From: Ancistrus triradiatus
Taxonomy: Eukaryota > Chordata > Actinopteri > Siluriformes > Loricariidae
Length of the DNA stretch: 64,000 nt
Assembly: GCA_025084515.1 (NCBI GenBank)
Contig: JAJAGP010000014.1
Coordinates: forward strand, 1,306,551 to 1,370,550
Direction: 5' to 3'
Of the stretch, positions 38,806-47,791 are shown in pieces (position 1 is the stretch's first letter; each line of letters starts with the position of its first letter). Position numbers and translations under genes: made by a program. The notes under the pieces were generated by a model that was not told the origin of the DNA, ran no database searches, and was given only the letters and a program-made list of their open reading frames with translations.

Positions 38806-41800
38806 CTGTCAGGGAAAAAAATTGGGAATCTGAGCTTATAGGACCTGAAGAAGATGTTAAACCGATTGAGTCCCAGCACCTGTTGTTCTTTTTTCAATAA
38901 CAGACGTTTGCCTCCGATATGCTGACAAAAAATGTTAAAACCATAGAAAGTGTATGGTTTAAAGGTAATGTTTCAGTAGCCCCTCTTGCCTTGCAAATGG
39001 TACGATCCAAGTGATAGCTTTGTGGCTCACAGGATCATTAATGGGCTTTTTCTCAGATTTGTTGCAGTCTTTCCAATCACAGTGTTCCCTCACCAAAAAT
39101 CGGATCTCCTTCCTTTCTAAGCAAAGATTAGGGTAAGGTCACAGGGTCCTCGAGAACTGCTGTTTACAGCAGCTGGCTCTTACCACCACACACAGTTTGC
39201 TTTCAAACTTTTACCTAATTACACAATGTACTGAGGACTAGATGAGACTGGTTTGGTTATACCTTGATAGGTAAATTTACATAATTGAAAAGGAATGTGT
39301 TCTAAGGCTGGAAACACAGTGGTTATAGTGCTGGGTTCGAGTCCTGGCCTGGCTGCTGCCCGAATGCGGTGTAGCTCTAAGACTTTCAGACAGATAACTC
39401 TGAAGCTAAGTGATATGTACACAAATATCAAACGTGAAACACAGTCAGTCAACCACGAGACGTCTGAAATTTACTTCATACATATTTCACTGAGGCTGCT
39501 AGAATCTGAGGTGGGCAGTAATAAAGTTACTAGACTATAAAAGCGGCCCCTGGGCTCCTGACGAAGGCCCTTAGGTCTCAGTTGCTTGGATTGTACTTTG
39601 TAAGACTGTATCAGGTGCAAGTCGCTCTCAATAAGGGTATTGAGAAAATTTTATTTTTGCTCTTGGTGACCTAACGATTTATTTAATCCAGTATTTATTT
39701 CTCAAATCTTAATCGGACAAATATACAGTACTGTGCAAAAGTCTTAGGCCACCACTGATGTTTTACCAATGGTATAATGACCATGGATAGTGTATTGTTG
39801 ATGACTGGAGCCAAAACTTTAAAACCTAGATTCGTCACTCCGTAATCCTCTTCTCCACTGAACTTCATTCCAATCTTGTGAGTTTAACATATCTTAGACT
39901 TTTCAGCCTGTTCCCCTTCCAAAAAAAAGTGGTTTCTTGGATGCTACCCATTCAAAACGACCATAGGTTGCCACTGTAACCTATAAAAGTTGTTTTTACT
40001 TTTTTTCAGTGTTAATTCTGCCTACAAGTTTCCTGTATTTTCTGGTTGTATTCCATTAAAAAGACTGATCAACAACTATATATGGTCTTTAGACCACTGC
40101 AAAAACAGCGCTACATCTAATCTAATGGTGGCCTAAGACTTTTGCTCAGTACTGTATAGTTTCAGAGTTCACATATTTACCTGCACGATGATGAGCTTGT
40201 TCTTGGCGGTGCTGAAGTCAGTAAACTCTTCCCCAAAACACAGTGTGATGGTGGGGTCCGGAGCAGGGTACTGATTGTCCTTATACAGCTGGAGGGCTGT
40301 GGAACACACAGATTCAGTGAACACGTGCCACCCATGCCAGTCTCTCTGTGTGTCCTGAACCTCTCTGCTCTTACCTTGCAAAAACCTCCCGGTGTCGAAG
40401 ATCTTGACCACAGCGTCTCGCTCCAGTTTGCTGACACCAGAGCTGTACTGGGAGTCCTGGCCGCTCCAGAAGACTCGGCTCTGACACAGGCGCTTGATGA
40501 AGATGCCTTCTCGGTTGGCACGCAGGAGCACGCCGCGATCCAGGTGCCCGAAGAGCTTGCGGGTGACCGAGCGCTGCCGTTCGTTCTCGATGAGATCGAC
40601 CAATGGGAAGCGCACGGTCTGCAAGCTGTCCGGGCCGTAGAGAAGCACGTTGGTAACCGGAGGCTGGCACGGAGCGATGCGGCAACCCTCGGAGTGAGTG
40701 GTGAGTGTGCTGCCCATCAGCTTTCCTCCGTAATAGAAGCAGATCATCATCTGAGAGAAAGCTGGAAACACACACACAGAATGGTTAAACATTAAACCTC
40801 TCTGGGTAATAAGCCTTTAAGATGTGGAGTATCAGATCTAATTATTTTACAGCCTACTACAGATAGGACAACACTAAATATTACTTTAAGCTCAACAAAT
40901 CCCATAGCCACCTTTATCTGGGAGTCTATGAGAGCATAATTGGCCCTCACTGAAGCATAAGCAGTGTGGCTTGCTGTGTTACCATGCACTAAATAATCCG
41001 GTCACAGTCGGATGTCTGCAGTAATTTGATTATTCAAGTGGTCACCTATACAGCATATTCCAATCTAGTAATCAGATTAAGAAATCCAATAATGAGATCT
41101 GGATTTTACCCCAGAAATAAATAATATTTATAGCATGGATACCGAAACGGTTGCCAAGTCCACCTATTCTGAAGAGTTGGCTTAATTTGTCCTCTTTTTT
41201 CCATTGACAGTGACGGAGTTTTTCTCGTGGGATCTGGCAACCCCGGAATTAAAGGCACTACGGAATTAAAGGCAGCGAAGCTGCTGTCGAACACTGCGTG
41301 GAAACTCTGAAACGCAGTATATACTCGAGAAAGTGAAGAATTTAGTTATTTAATATTAAAGTTTGTGTCACATTTATGTAATAGTATTGGCTGGTTGCAA
41401 AGCAAAAATCCGATTACTGACGGAGTCATGAGATTTATCTGTTTACTCAAGTGCATGTAAAGTTGTTCGGATTACTGACAAGGTCTGCTTTACTGTAGTT
41501 ATCGGATACTAAGTGCATGTAAACATAAGTGTTTACCCTACCCAAAAAGCCAATGTTCTTCCTTCACAAGTGTGGGAATGGCAGTCCAGCATTAGGTTAA
41601 ATTATACATTGTTTTTTTTGTGGAGGAGGGGAGTCATGTGATTGGAGATGCATACTTTATTAAAAAACAGAAAAACAGTACTATTTGACATACTATTAAG
41701 TGCAGTACTAGGTGCAGCCTTCAACATTTAGTGATTTTACATTGACATGGAGCAGACGCCCTTATCCAGAGCAACAGGTTCAGTCTTACAATCTAAGCAA

Positions 41801-44648
41801 TTGTGGATTAAGGGCCTTGCTTAAAGACCCAACAGTGGCAGACTGGCAAAGATGATTTGAACCTGGACCTTCTGGTCCACAGGCCAGTACCTTAACTGCT
41901 AAGCCACCACAGTCCCCAGAGCTAAACCACAGATGTGAAAGGACTTTCTGTACAATTGAGAGTTTCAGTTTTGCACTATACAGCCAAACGTTATGTGGAC
42001 ACCCCAAAAATGACGTTGTGTTAGCACTAGGGAGTTTGTCGCCCATTTGCTGCTACAGCAGCCTTCTTAAGGCCCTCCACTAGAAACTGTAACATGGCTA
42101 TAAGACCCAGGACTTCTGGCATTCCAATTCATCTCAAAGGTGCCTGAAAGGTTCGCTGAAATGACCGACATCACTAATAAAAAGGAGTGTCTACATATTT
42201 TTGGCCCTGTAGTGCCAGAGCTGGCATCACATCTCTGCTGCATTCCTATCTTGAGCCAGCCATGCTTTGTGTGTATGTGTTTACAAGTGTGTAAAGGCCT
42301 ACAAACAGAGGCAGAAAGAAAGAGTACACAACGTTTTTGGCATTTTTATTAAACTAGGCGAAGAGAAGAAACTACATACCAGCAGTGAAGGGGTTAATGG
42401 TGGATGGATCCAGATGTATAGGATGAACTACACATTTAAAGAGAAACAAAAAACATATTACTCATTTTTCTTAGATCATCAAAAAGCCAACCACAAGTCT
42501 AACAGAGCTGACCCTTATCACGACAGTTGTGTTAGGCCACCCTTATTCAGCTCTTCTGGTTAAATCTCATGGAACCAACAAAGCCGAGTCAGCAAATATC
42601 GAACGGAAATTGGCCAATCTGTTCTCCACTGCTTGAAAAGCTAAGCACTATTTGTCTTAAAAGCAGCTTTTCCCAGCTGTTAAAAAATAGCACTAAGCTG
42701 CTGAGCTAAAGATCCATCACCTATTCAAAGTAAGCACTTCAAAACAACTGCAGTGATACGTCGTGAGTTGTTTTTATCCTCTCCGCTCTGAACCGATATA
42801 GCAGTCATACTCAGTTCCTGGTTCACACTAAACACGTCTCGGTGTCACTAAGGGTGTGTTGGCGTCTTACCATGGTGTGAGCCTTGCTGCCACCACTCTT
42901 GATTTGGCTGCACGTTGCAATTCTCGTCCACTGGAGAATGGCTTCCCTTAGAAATGCAGGTGTATTCGTCATTCGATGACTGCACAGACAAAACCAGTAC
43001 AAATCAGTGTACTGCCTACACAAACTAACTATTCTCCAAATACTTCAACCATCCATCATCAAAAACAAATCCCAGCACAGACTGGCATGGTGAGCTGACC
43101 TCTTTGATGAGCTGATCCAGATCTGCTGAACTGCAGTCCATCTCCACGTCATTGGAGCAGCTCATGTTCAAGGCCGTGGTGCTGTTTTTACCTACTGAAA
43201 GAACCACATGCGTCACTTGTTTAGAAAAAGAAAGCAGAACGTCAAGCAGCATTCGGCACTACTGAAACATAACGACCGCGCTTACACTTCTGCTCTTCCT
43301 CAGGGACGATCCTGTACACCTTGTACGGCTCTGAGATGTCCAGCTGTGAGCGTTCGGTCACCTCCTCGAAGTCCGGACTCTTGTTGAGGGCACATCGCAG
43401 TCTGGTCTTCCACGTAGCCGGTTCAGCTTTATCGCCTTCCTTGAATTTTCCCTTAAACACCGCCCAGGCCTGCAAGCCATCATGTCATGTTATTGATTGC
43501 AGCAGAGTTAGGCATAATGCAGGATAAGAAGAGATACAGTCAAAGAGATCGTATATATCTTATATTCCACAGTTCACTTCATATTTTATAGCTGTACTGT
43601 ATCAATGCAAATTTCCGGGATAATAAAAGGTTATCTTATGTTTTCTTATCTTAAACAGGCTAAAATCATTACTGTCTGGGTGATCAGGTCTTTGTAGTTT
43701 TCCTTTCCTCCTTTGAGATCAGTTCTGTCTAAAGCCTACAAACACTGTTAATAATTAAGCAAAATGATAGATGTATAGATGTGTATATATATATATAAAA
43801 CATTAAAAATACTAAATACGTATTAATAAATACAAAGGTAAATATGTCGACTGGAAAAAGAAAGTTCTACACCTTAAATAACCCTTCAAATAACACTGTG
43901 GTGGCAACAGTTAAGGAACTGGACTATGAACAAGAAGGTCCAGGGTTCAAGGCCCTTAACCCACAAAGTGCTTGAACTGAATTGTGTTGGCTAAATGTAA
44001 ATATGTTAATTGTGCAAAAACGTAGATATACAGCTTAATAAATTACACTGAAAAACCAAAAAATAAATAATTGTTAGTTAGGAAAGAAAAGGTATCTGGC
44101 ACCTTTTATATTATAATATGTTTTGAATATTTTGTGTTTCATGTTGAGCGTCAAAGTGGAACATAATTAATCCCTGATTAATAGAGAACACATTTAATAA
44201 TGTAATTACTAAGGAAAGTGCATCAATGAATAACTGAACCCATATTTCAAGTACTGTATGAAATGGTCTAAAATTATTTTAAATCCCGCAATTCCAGCAC
44301 TAAATTTCAAAAAGATGAATATTCAGCATAACTTACTGAATAATCCGTGCCTGTTAATGCTCGGTATTAGTATATTATAGATCTCTATCAGTATATTAGT
44401 AGATGTGCATTAGTGTGGCTCTGTGTGGTGTGTTGTGCGTAACGGTCCGTGCTGGTCTCTAAGCTCGGAGCGATGCTTACTTTGAAGATAGACGCGTCCA
44501 CCTCCTGGTTGTAGTCCTGCTTCCCTGCGTGCTTCCACGGGATGCGGAACATGGTGTGAGCCTCGTCCTCCCACAGCAGCCCTGAATAGATATTGCTATT
44601 GATCTGCTCTATGAGCCACTGCTTGAGTCTGCGTCCTCCTGAATTCAT
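38614..44648 (-). CDS. irf8: Interferon regulatory factor 8, complete, 7 coding exons
   Basis: IRF8 is a nuclear transcription factor that pairs with PU.1, IRF1 or BATF on composite ISRE/ETS sites and drives macrophage and dendritic-cell development. Joined exons (44648-44481, 43469-43286, 43191-43100, 42979-42871, 40761-40375, 40296-40181, 38805-38614) give 415 residues, close to mammalian IRF8 (426). Residues 1-117 form the DNA-binding domain, with tryptophans at 11, 26, 38, 58 and 76 and the recognition-helix motif KTRLRCALNK. Residues 118-185 are a short linker. Residues ~186-370 form the IRF-association domain (SQMMICFYYGG, RKLFGHLDRGVLL, KRLCQSRVFW, LCFGEEF). DASIFKAWAVFKGKFKEGDK identifies IRF8 rather than IRF4. 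All introns are GT-AG, with phases 0,1,0,1,1,0. The gene lies directly downstream of dusp22a on the same strand. The family call is secure; the exon 4 acceptor is ambiguous by one codon. Confidence 0.96.
39300..39655 (+). repeat. SINE-like pieces in irf8 intron 7
   Basis: CAGTGGTTATAGTGCTGGGT with TTCGAGTCCTGGCC (tRNA-like B box) lies at 39319-39353. A tail with GTGCAAGTCGCTCTCAATAA lies near 39617, as in tRNA-derived fish SINEs (family D). Confidence 0.45.
39723..40157. mobile_element. MITE, family A, in irf8 intron 7
   Basis: A complete copy with ends CAGTACTGTGCAAAAGTCTT and AAGACTTTTGCTCAGTACTG, each next to TA. It is ~433 bases, longer than the 29471 copy. Its right edge is ~23 bases inside the intron from the exon 7 donor. 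Confidence 0.85.
40181..40296 (-). CDS. irf8: irf8 exon 7 (IRF-association domain)
   Basis: The acceptor TTCCACAG precedes 40296 and the donor CAG|GTAAAT follows 40181. It encodes A plus 38 residues with the IRF signature LCFGEEF, then DFSTAKNKLIIVQ. The intron before it is only 78 bases. A MITE ends 24 bases beyond its donor side. Confidence 0.94.
40375..40761 (-). CDS. irf8: irf8 exon 6 (main part of IRF-association domain)
   Basis: It lies between acceptor TGTTTCCAG and donor G|GTAAGAG and encodes residues ~185-313. It starts AFSQMMICFYYGGKL and ends KLERDAVVKIFDTGRFLQ. It contains RKLFGHLDRGVLL and KRLCQSRVFWSG, the conserved core that mediates pairing with PU.1 and other IRFs. The longer open frame around it runs into both flanking introns. 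Local G+C content is higher than in the introns. Confidence 0.95.
40987..41530 (+). repeat. Dispersed element F, copy 1 (irf8 intron 5)
   Basis: It contains GTCTGCAGTAATTTGATTAT, GATCTGGATTTTACCCC, TTGGCTGGTTGCAAAGC and an end GTGCATGTAAAC. It aligns in order with the reverse complement of 48347-48898. The ATGCACTT/GTGCATGT ends suggest a non-autonomous DNA transposon. Confidence 0.65.
41735..41915 (-). repeat. tRNA-derived SINE, family D
   Basis: On the minus strand: GGTGGCTTAGCAGTTAAGG (A-box region), AGGTCCAGGTTCAAATC (B box), CCCTTAATCCACAATTGC, and a tail with GTTGCTCTGGATAAGGGCGT. This is the usual fish SINE layout. Confidence 0.7.
41975..42215. mobile_element. TDR-like MITE, family E, in irf8 intron 5
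   Basis: The inverted ends CACTATACAGCCAAACGTTA and ATTTTTGGCCCTGTAGTG enclose a 240-base non-coding interior, with GTGGACACCCC matched by GGAGTGTCTACAT. Confidence 0.7.
42871..42979 (-). CDS. irf8: irf8 exon 5 (linker)
   Basis: It lies between acceptor TCTGTGCAG and donor G|GTAAGA. Its 36 codons run from SSNDEYTC through NQEWWQQGSHH. The EWWQQ motif corresponds to DWWAQQ of mammalian IRF8, but the residues that follow it in mammals before the association domain are absent, so the linker is shorter. It ends in phase 1. Confidence 0.88.
43100..43191 (-). CDS. irf8: irf8 exon 4 (linker), tandem acceptor
   Basis: The acceptor region reads TTTCAGTAG, a NAGNAG pair. Use of TAG starts the exon at 43191 and gives the junction KCKN, like mammalian EEQKCK. 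Use of CAG starts it at 43194 and gives KLGKN, one residue longer and also in frame. The exon runs to DLDQLIKE, matching the mammalian DELIKE segment, then donor GTCAGC at 43099. Confidence 0.85.
43286..43469 (-). CDS. irf8: irf8 exon 3 (second half of DNA-binding domain)
   Basis: The acceptor TTGCAG precedes 43469 and the donor T|GTAAGC follows 43286, leaving phase 1. It encodes 61 residues from AWAVFKGKFK to VPEEEQK, including tryptophans 58 and 76 and the DNA-contacting KTRLRCALNK helix. This is the most conserved part of the protein and matches mammalian IRF8 almost residue for residue. Confidence 0.95.
43903..44010 (+). repeat. tRNA-derived SINE fragment, family D, in irf8 intron 2
   Basis: GTGGTGGCAACAGTTAAGGA and GAAGGTCCAGGGTTCAAGGC match the head of the SINE at 41735-41915, in the opposite orientation. 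Confidence 0.55.
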
Positions 44649-44660
44649 CTCTAAATCCGC
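44481..44660 (-). CDS. irf8: irf8 exon 2 (start codon; first half of DNA-binding domain)
   Basis: The acceptor CAG precedes 44660; the ATG is at 44648-44646 and the donor GTAAGC follows 44481. It encodes 56 residues, including QWLIEQIN, FRIPWKHAGKQDYNQEVDA and tryptophans 11, 26 and 38. It ends in phase 0 after SIFK. The upstream ATG at 44664-44666 lies in the intron and spans the acceptor, so it is not the start. Confidence 0.93.
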
Positions 44661-44700
44661 CTGCAAATAAAACCAGCGCTTAGCTATCAGTCATTAAACA

Positions 44701-44717
44701 GAGAGAGAGAGAGAGAG
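44701..44717. repeat. (GA)n microsatellite in irf8 intron 1
   Basis: A run of GA dinucleotides. On the transcribed strand it is a CT tract about 40-55 bases before the acceptor of the 99-base intron. Confidence 0.8.
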
Positions 44718-44759
44718 CAGAAACAGTACCGGTGACCGGTCACTCTGAGACACTTTTAC

Positions 44760-44855
44760 CTCGTCCAGTCCCTGATTATGGGTCGCTGAGTGAACTGCAC
44801 GGTGGCACGTGAGCTCGGTGAGAGGTGTAATATCCAAACGCCCGAGCTGTCTGTG
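44760..44855 (-). other. irf8: irf8 non-coding exon 1 (5' UTR)
   Basis: The first coding exon is preceded by an acceptor (TTTTATTTGCAG at 44661-44672) only 12 bases before the ATG, so an upstream untranslated exon is required. A good donor (GACGAG|GTAAAAGT) ends at 44760, leaving a 99-base intron that carries a CT tract. The 5' limit is an estimate based on a weak TATA-like AATATAC at 44881-44887. Mammalian IRF8 also has an untranslated first exon. Confidence 0.6.
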
Positions 44856-44860
44856 ATTTA

Positions 44861-45000
44861 ATTCTGAGAGAACCCTTTCTGTATATTCTGTGTGAATGAA
44901 ACTTGTCGGCACGCCCACGGCGCCCACGCAGCTCACGCATCCAATCAACAACGAGGCAGCCCTGTGTGACGCGACCGGTTCGGAAGAAGTTCTTAGAAGC
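44861..45000 (-). promoter_or_regulatory. irf8 proximal promoter: GAS, ETS and CCAAT sites
   Basis: Read on the minus strand, TTCTAAGAA (44990-44998) is a perfect TTCNNNGAA STAT/GAS site. A CGGAAG ETS core lies at 44981-44986, an inverted CCAAT box at 44941-44945, and a weak TATA-like AATATAC at 44881-44887. The spacing suits a start near 44855. The IRF8 promoter of mammals is known to be induced by interferon-gamma through a GAS element. The site matches are seen directly; their use is inferred. Confidence 0.5.
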
Positions 45001-47074
45001 GATGGCATTTACGAGAAATCGGTTATGGAGGTGCAGAGAGGTGCGAGTGGGCCGCTATTCCATGGAAAAGGGACTTTACAGGCCTGATCTCCTCTGCATA
45101 ATGGACACTGACTAATGTTACCGACTGCCTGCAGTTTAAAAACGTTTAGATCATCAACGACCCTTCAAGATTCAGACAGTTCCAGGGAAACCATTAAACT
45201 GGGCCCCATTCACAGGTCTGGTAAGACAACGAAGCGTTGTTCATCCCGTCTGCCCTGCCTACATGAAGGAACATGGTTTCCATTAAACATTTCCCATCTG
45301 AACTCTATCCTAATGAAATGTTTGCCAGTTCCACCAGTCAAAATCCTGTAAGCCATGAGTGTGTGACTAAAATACCAGAGAAATCCACAATCTGGTTACA
45401 CAGTGCATCATGGATGCTCCATATCCCCCACAGCGGTGCCAGGACTGCAGCCCATAGACCAGGGGTGTCACTAGACCCACTTTGTTGGGGCACATGCCCC
45501 AGTATGATGTTGCTGTGCCCCACTAACATTACAGTGGTAAAAAGTGCAGGATTACAGAACTACATCACAGGCAAGGCCATTTTCTACAGGAACTACATTT
45601 CCCATTCTTTTCATATCGTTTCTCATCCATGGCAGAGTAACGCCCGATTTAGTGCCTAGCACAACAAGAACTAGAAACGTCCCTGCCCCAGGAGCATCTC
45701 TATAGCATTTGATTAGAAAATATAATAAAAACCAGGGGTGTTTCTAGACTACTTGTCGTACTGGGGCGCACACCAAGTTTAGAGGGGCACCCATGCGGAA
45801 TAGTCCATTCCATAATCAAGAATGAAAGGTACAGGGTTCAAATCCCACCTCTGCCAAGCTGTTGGACCTTAGTGAAAAAGTCTTTAATTCACAAATGCTT
45901 GAACTGCAAATGTAAAGGTAAATATTTCCAACGATTAATCATGACAATTGGGTAAGCATTTGTTGAGAAAACGTTACTTATAATAGATTTGCCAATCAAG
46001 GGTGTTCCCACTGATGGCTCTGCACCAGAGATGGCGCCGACACATTTGGCAAGCAAATTGCACAATTCTGGACAGATAGAATACAGCATCCCTAGTAGGC
46101 CCTTCATTAGCAACACTGAAAGGCCACGTTTGATGCCTTACAGCTCCTGGACTTTATTGTAATAGCAGGTAGGCTAAAGTTACTGGGTTTGTTGGTAACA
46201 CTGCCGGCACACAGTGGTTAGGCAGACACTGGTATAATGCTTTTACACTTTTAAACTTTTGCCCAAAAATACACCACATATTGCTTTTTACTGAAAATCA
46301 ATACAATTGAGCAATTTTGCTACTTCTTCTGTAACATTTTGCCATCATTTACCACAGTATCATTATTAAATCGTCACGTTGCTGGTAATAACTGGTAATC
46401 ATTGGCATTATTAGTAATACACACAAACATCTGCAATCGGCAAACACACGGAAACGGAAGACTTTCTACTGAAACTACTCTTTATAAGTTAACGTTTATT
46501 ATGATTCCTCTTGAATGCCATTTAGAAGTAATTCATGAGTCATATCCGTTTCATTCATTTTTTGCTATAAGATGATATTATATCGTTATCGTATTCATAA
46601 TGGGAAATATTGTGACATGAATTTTAGCTCATATCGCCCACCCCTATACACACACATAGCAGACTGGGTTCACACGCAGGCACGATCGGCTGGGCCCGAG
46701 GAAGGGGAGGCCAGTCAGGGGAACGGCACAGACGCCTGCACACTGCCTCAACAACCCCCACCCCCCACCCCGAACAAACACAAACCTGAGGTTGGACCTG
46801 CAGCCAGGAAGTTCGATCTCATCCAGAAACTATAGAAAGCGGATCTTGGAAAGTGCAGGGCGCAAATTCTGGGTTCGTTTCAGGATGTGAGCACAGGTTG
46901 AGGTTTTTCACCTCTCAGAAGTGAAGGTGTTCTTTATGAACGCCCCGTGATGGGAAGCTGCCGATGGCACCCACCAAAAATAAAGGTTCTTCATATTGAG
47001 TCTTAGCCAAGCTCGAGTTACAGATAGTTAGGACCTGTGAATCCCTGATCAGTAACAGTCATGGCACGCAAGAT
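45000..47074. other. dusp22a-irf8 intergenic spacer
   Basis: No reading frame here has recognisable homology. Two diverged copies of a short dispersed repeat (consensus CCAGGGGTGT..CTAGAC followed by a GGGGC-rich stretch) lie at 45460-45540 and 45732-45790. A SINE-like piece follows at 45800-45925. The block 46650-46830 is C-rich, with a CCCC-rich tract at 46757-46771. Confidence 0.5.
45800..45925 (+). repeat. SINE fragment, family D
   Basis: GGTACAGGGTTCAAATCCCA carries a B box. GACCTTAGTGAAAAAGTC and TTGAACTGCAAATGTAAA follow as in the body of the 43903 copy. Confidence 0.5.
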
Positions 47075-47602
47075 TCAGCTTCATAAATAGTCTTTAATAA
47101 CGGAAATCTGAACAGAACAGATAGAAATTCTGCAAAATAGAACGTACTAAATCTGTGCTTAACATCATCCTTCGTCAGGTTTCACTTCAAACACTGGGAT
47201 TAGTTTGGATCATTTCTTCACGGCTTCATATATCAAGAATGGATCAACATATATATAAATACACATTATGTTCATACAGAATTAATACCAAAAAAAGCTA
47301 AATGTAAAAAAATAGATGCATGGCTGCTGCAGTACCTTCGCTTCTCGTCTTTCCATTGTGTCTAATACTAATAATACTAAGTGGGCCGGTGGGTTTGAGC
47401 GCATGGTTAAATCTAGCGTGGTGATCATCTCCTATGGTGCCCGGAAGCTGATTCAGGGAGTCAGCTCTAGTAGAACTCGGTCATAACCAATTAAAAAGCC
47501 TCAGCTCTGGGCAGTCAGACTGGCACTGCTGAGCTCAGCTAAGCCTAAAGTGTTATACGTATCTCTAGCTTTAGTCAAGGTGAAGTAGAGGTAAGGGGGC
47601 AC
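47075..47602 (-). other. dusp22a: dusp22a 3' UTR
   Basis: The minus-strand hexamer ATTAAA at 47098-47093 is the first plausible poly(A) signal after the stop, giving a UTR of ~530 bases. The end is inferred. Confidence 0.5.
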
Positions 47603-47791
47603 TCATCTATCACTGCTATAGCGACTATAGGGCAGGGCGTGGACGCCGGCGGCCTGGTTCATCCAGTCCTGCTGTCCTCGCCTGCGACGTTCTTGTGCCT
47701 GCTGCTCTGTGAAGCGAACTAGTAGAGCAGACACCTGCTCCTGGTCTCTGAACGTGCTGGGCCGGTAGCTGGTCCTCAGCCAAGCCCGATA
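47603..47791 (-). CDS. dusp22a: dusp22a terminal exon
   Basis: Acceptor CTCTTTCAG precedes 47791. It encodes YRAWLRTSYRPSTFRDQEQV, then a Q/R-rich stretch and YSRYSSDR, with TGA at 47605-47603. YRAWL corresponds to YRQWL of human DUSP22, at the same phase-0 junction. Downstream of YRAWL the tail diverges from mammalian DUSP22. Confidence 0.88.
   Translation of the reverse strand, partial: YRAWLRTSYRPSTFRDQEQVSALLVRFTEQQAQERRRRGQQDWMNQAAGVHALPYSRYSSDR

Noticed and set aside
40325..40795. 156-codon plus-strand open frame
   Set aside because: It is antisense to irf8 exon 6; the opposite strand carries the conserved association domain with correct splice sites.
44481..44660. Initial impression that the IRF gene is irf4
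   Set aside because: The neighbour is a DUSP22-type gene as at IRF4, but the protein wording (GGRRLKQWLIEQ, NQEVDASIFKAWAVF, KEGDKAEPATW, VPEEEQK) is that of IRF8.
44664..44666. Upstream ATG (MQADLEMN) as the irf8 start
   Set aside because: It overlaps the 3' splice site (TTTGCAG ends at 44661) and would be removed with intron 1.
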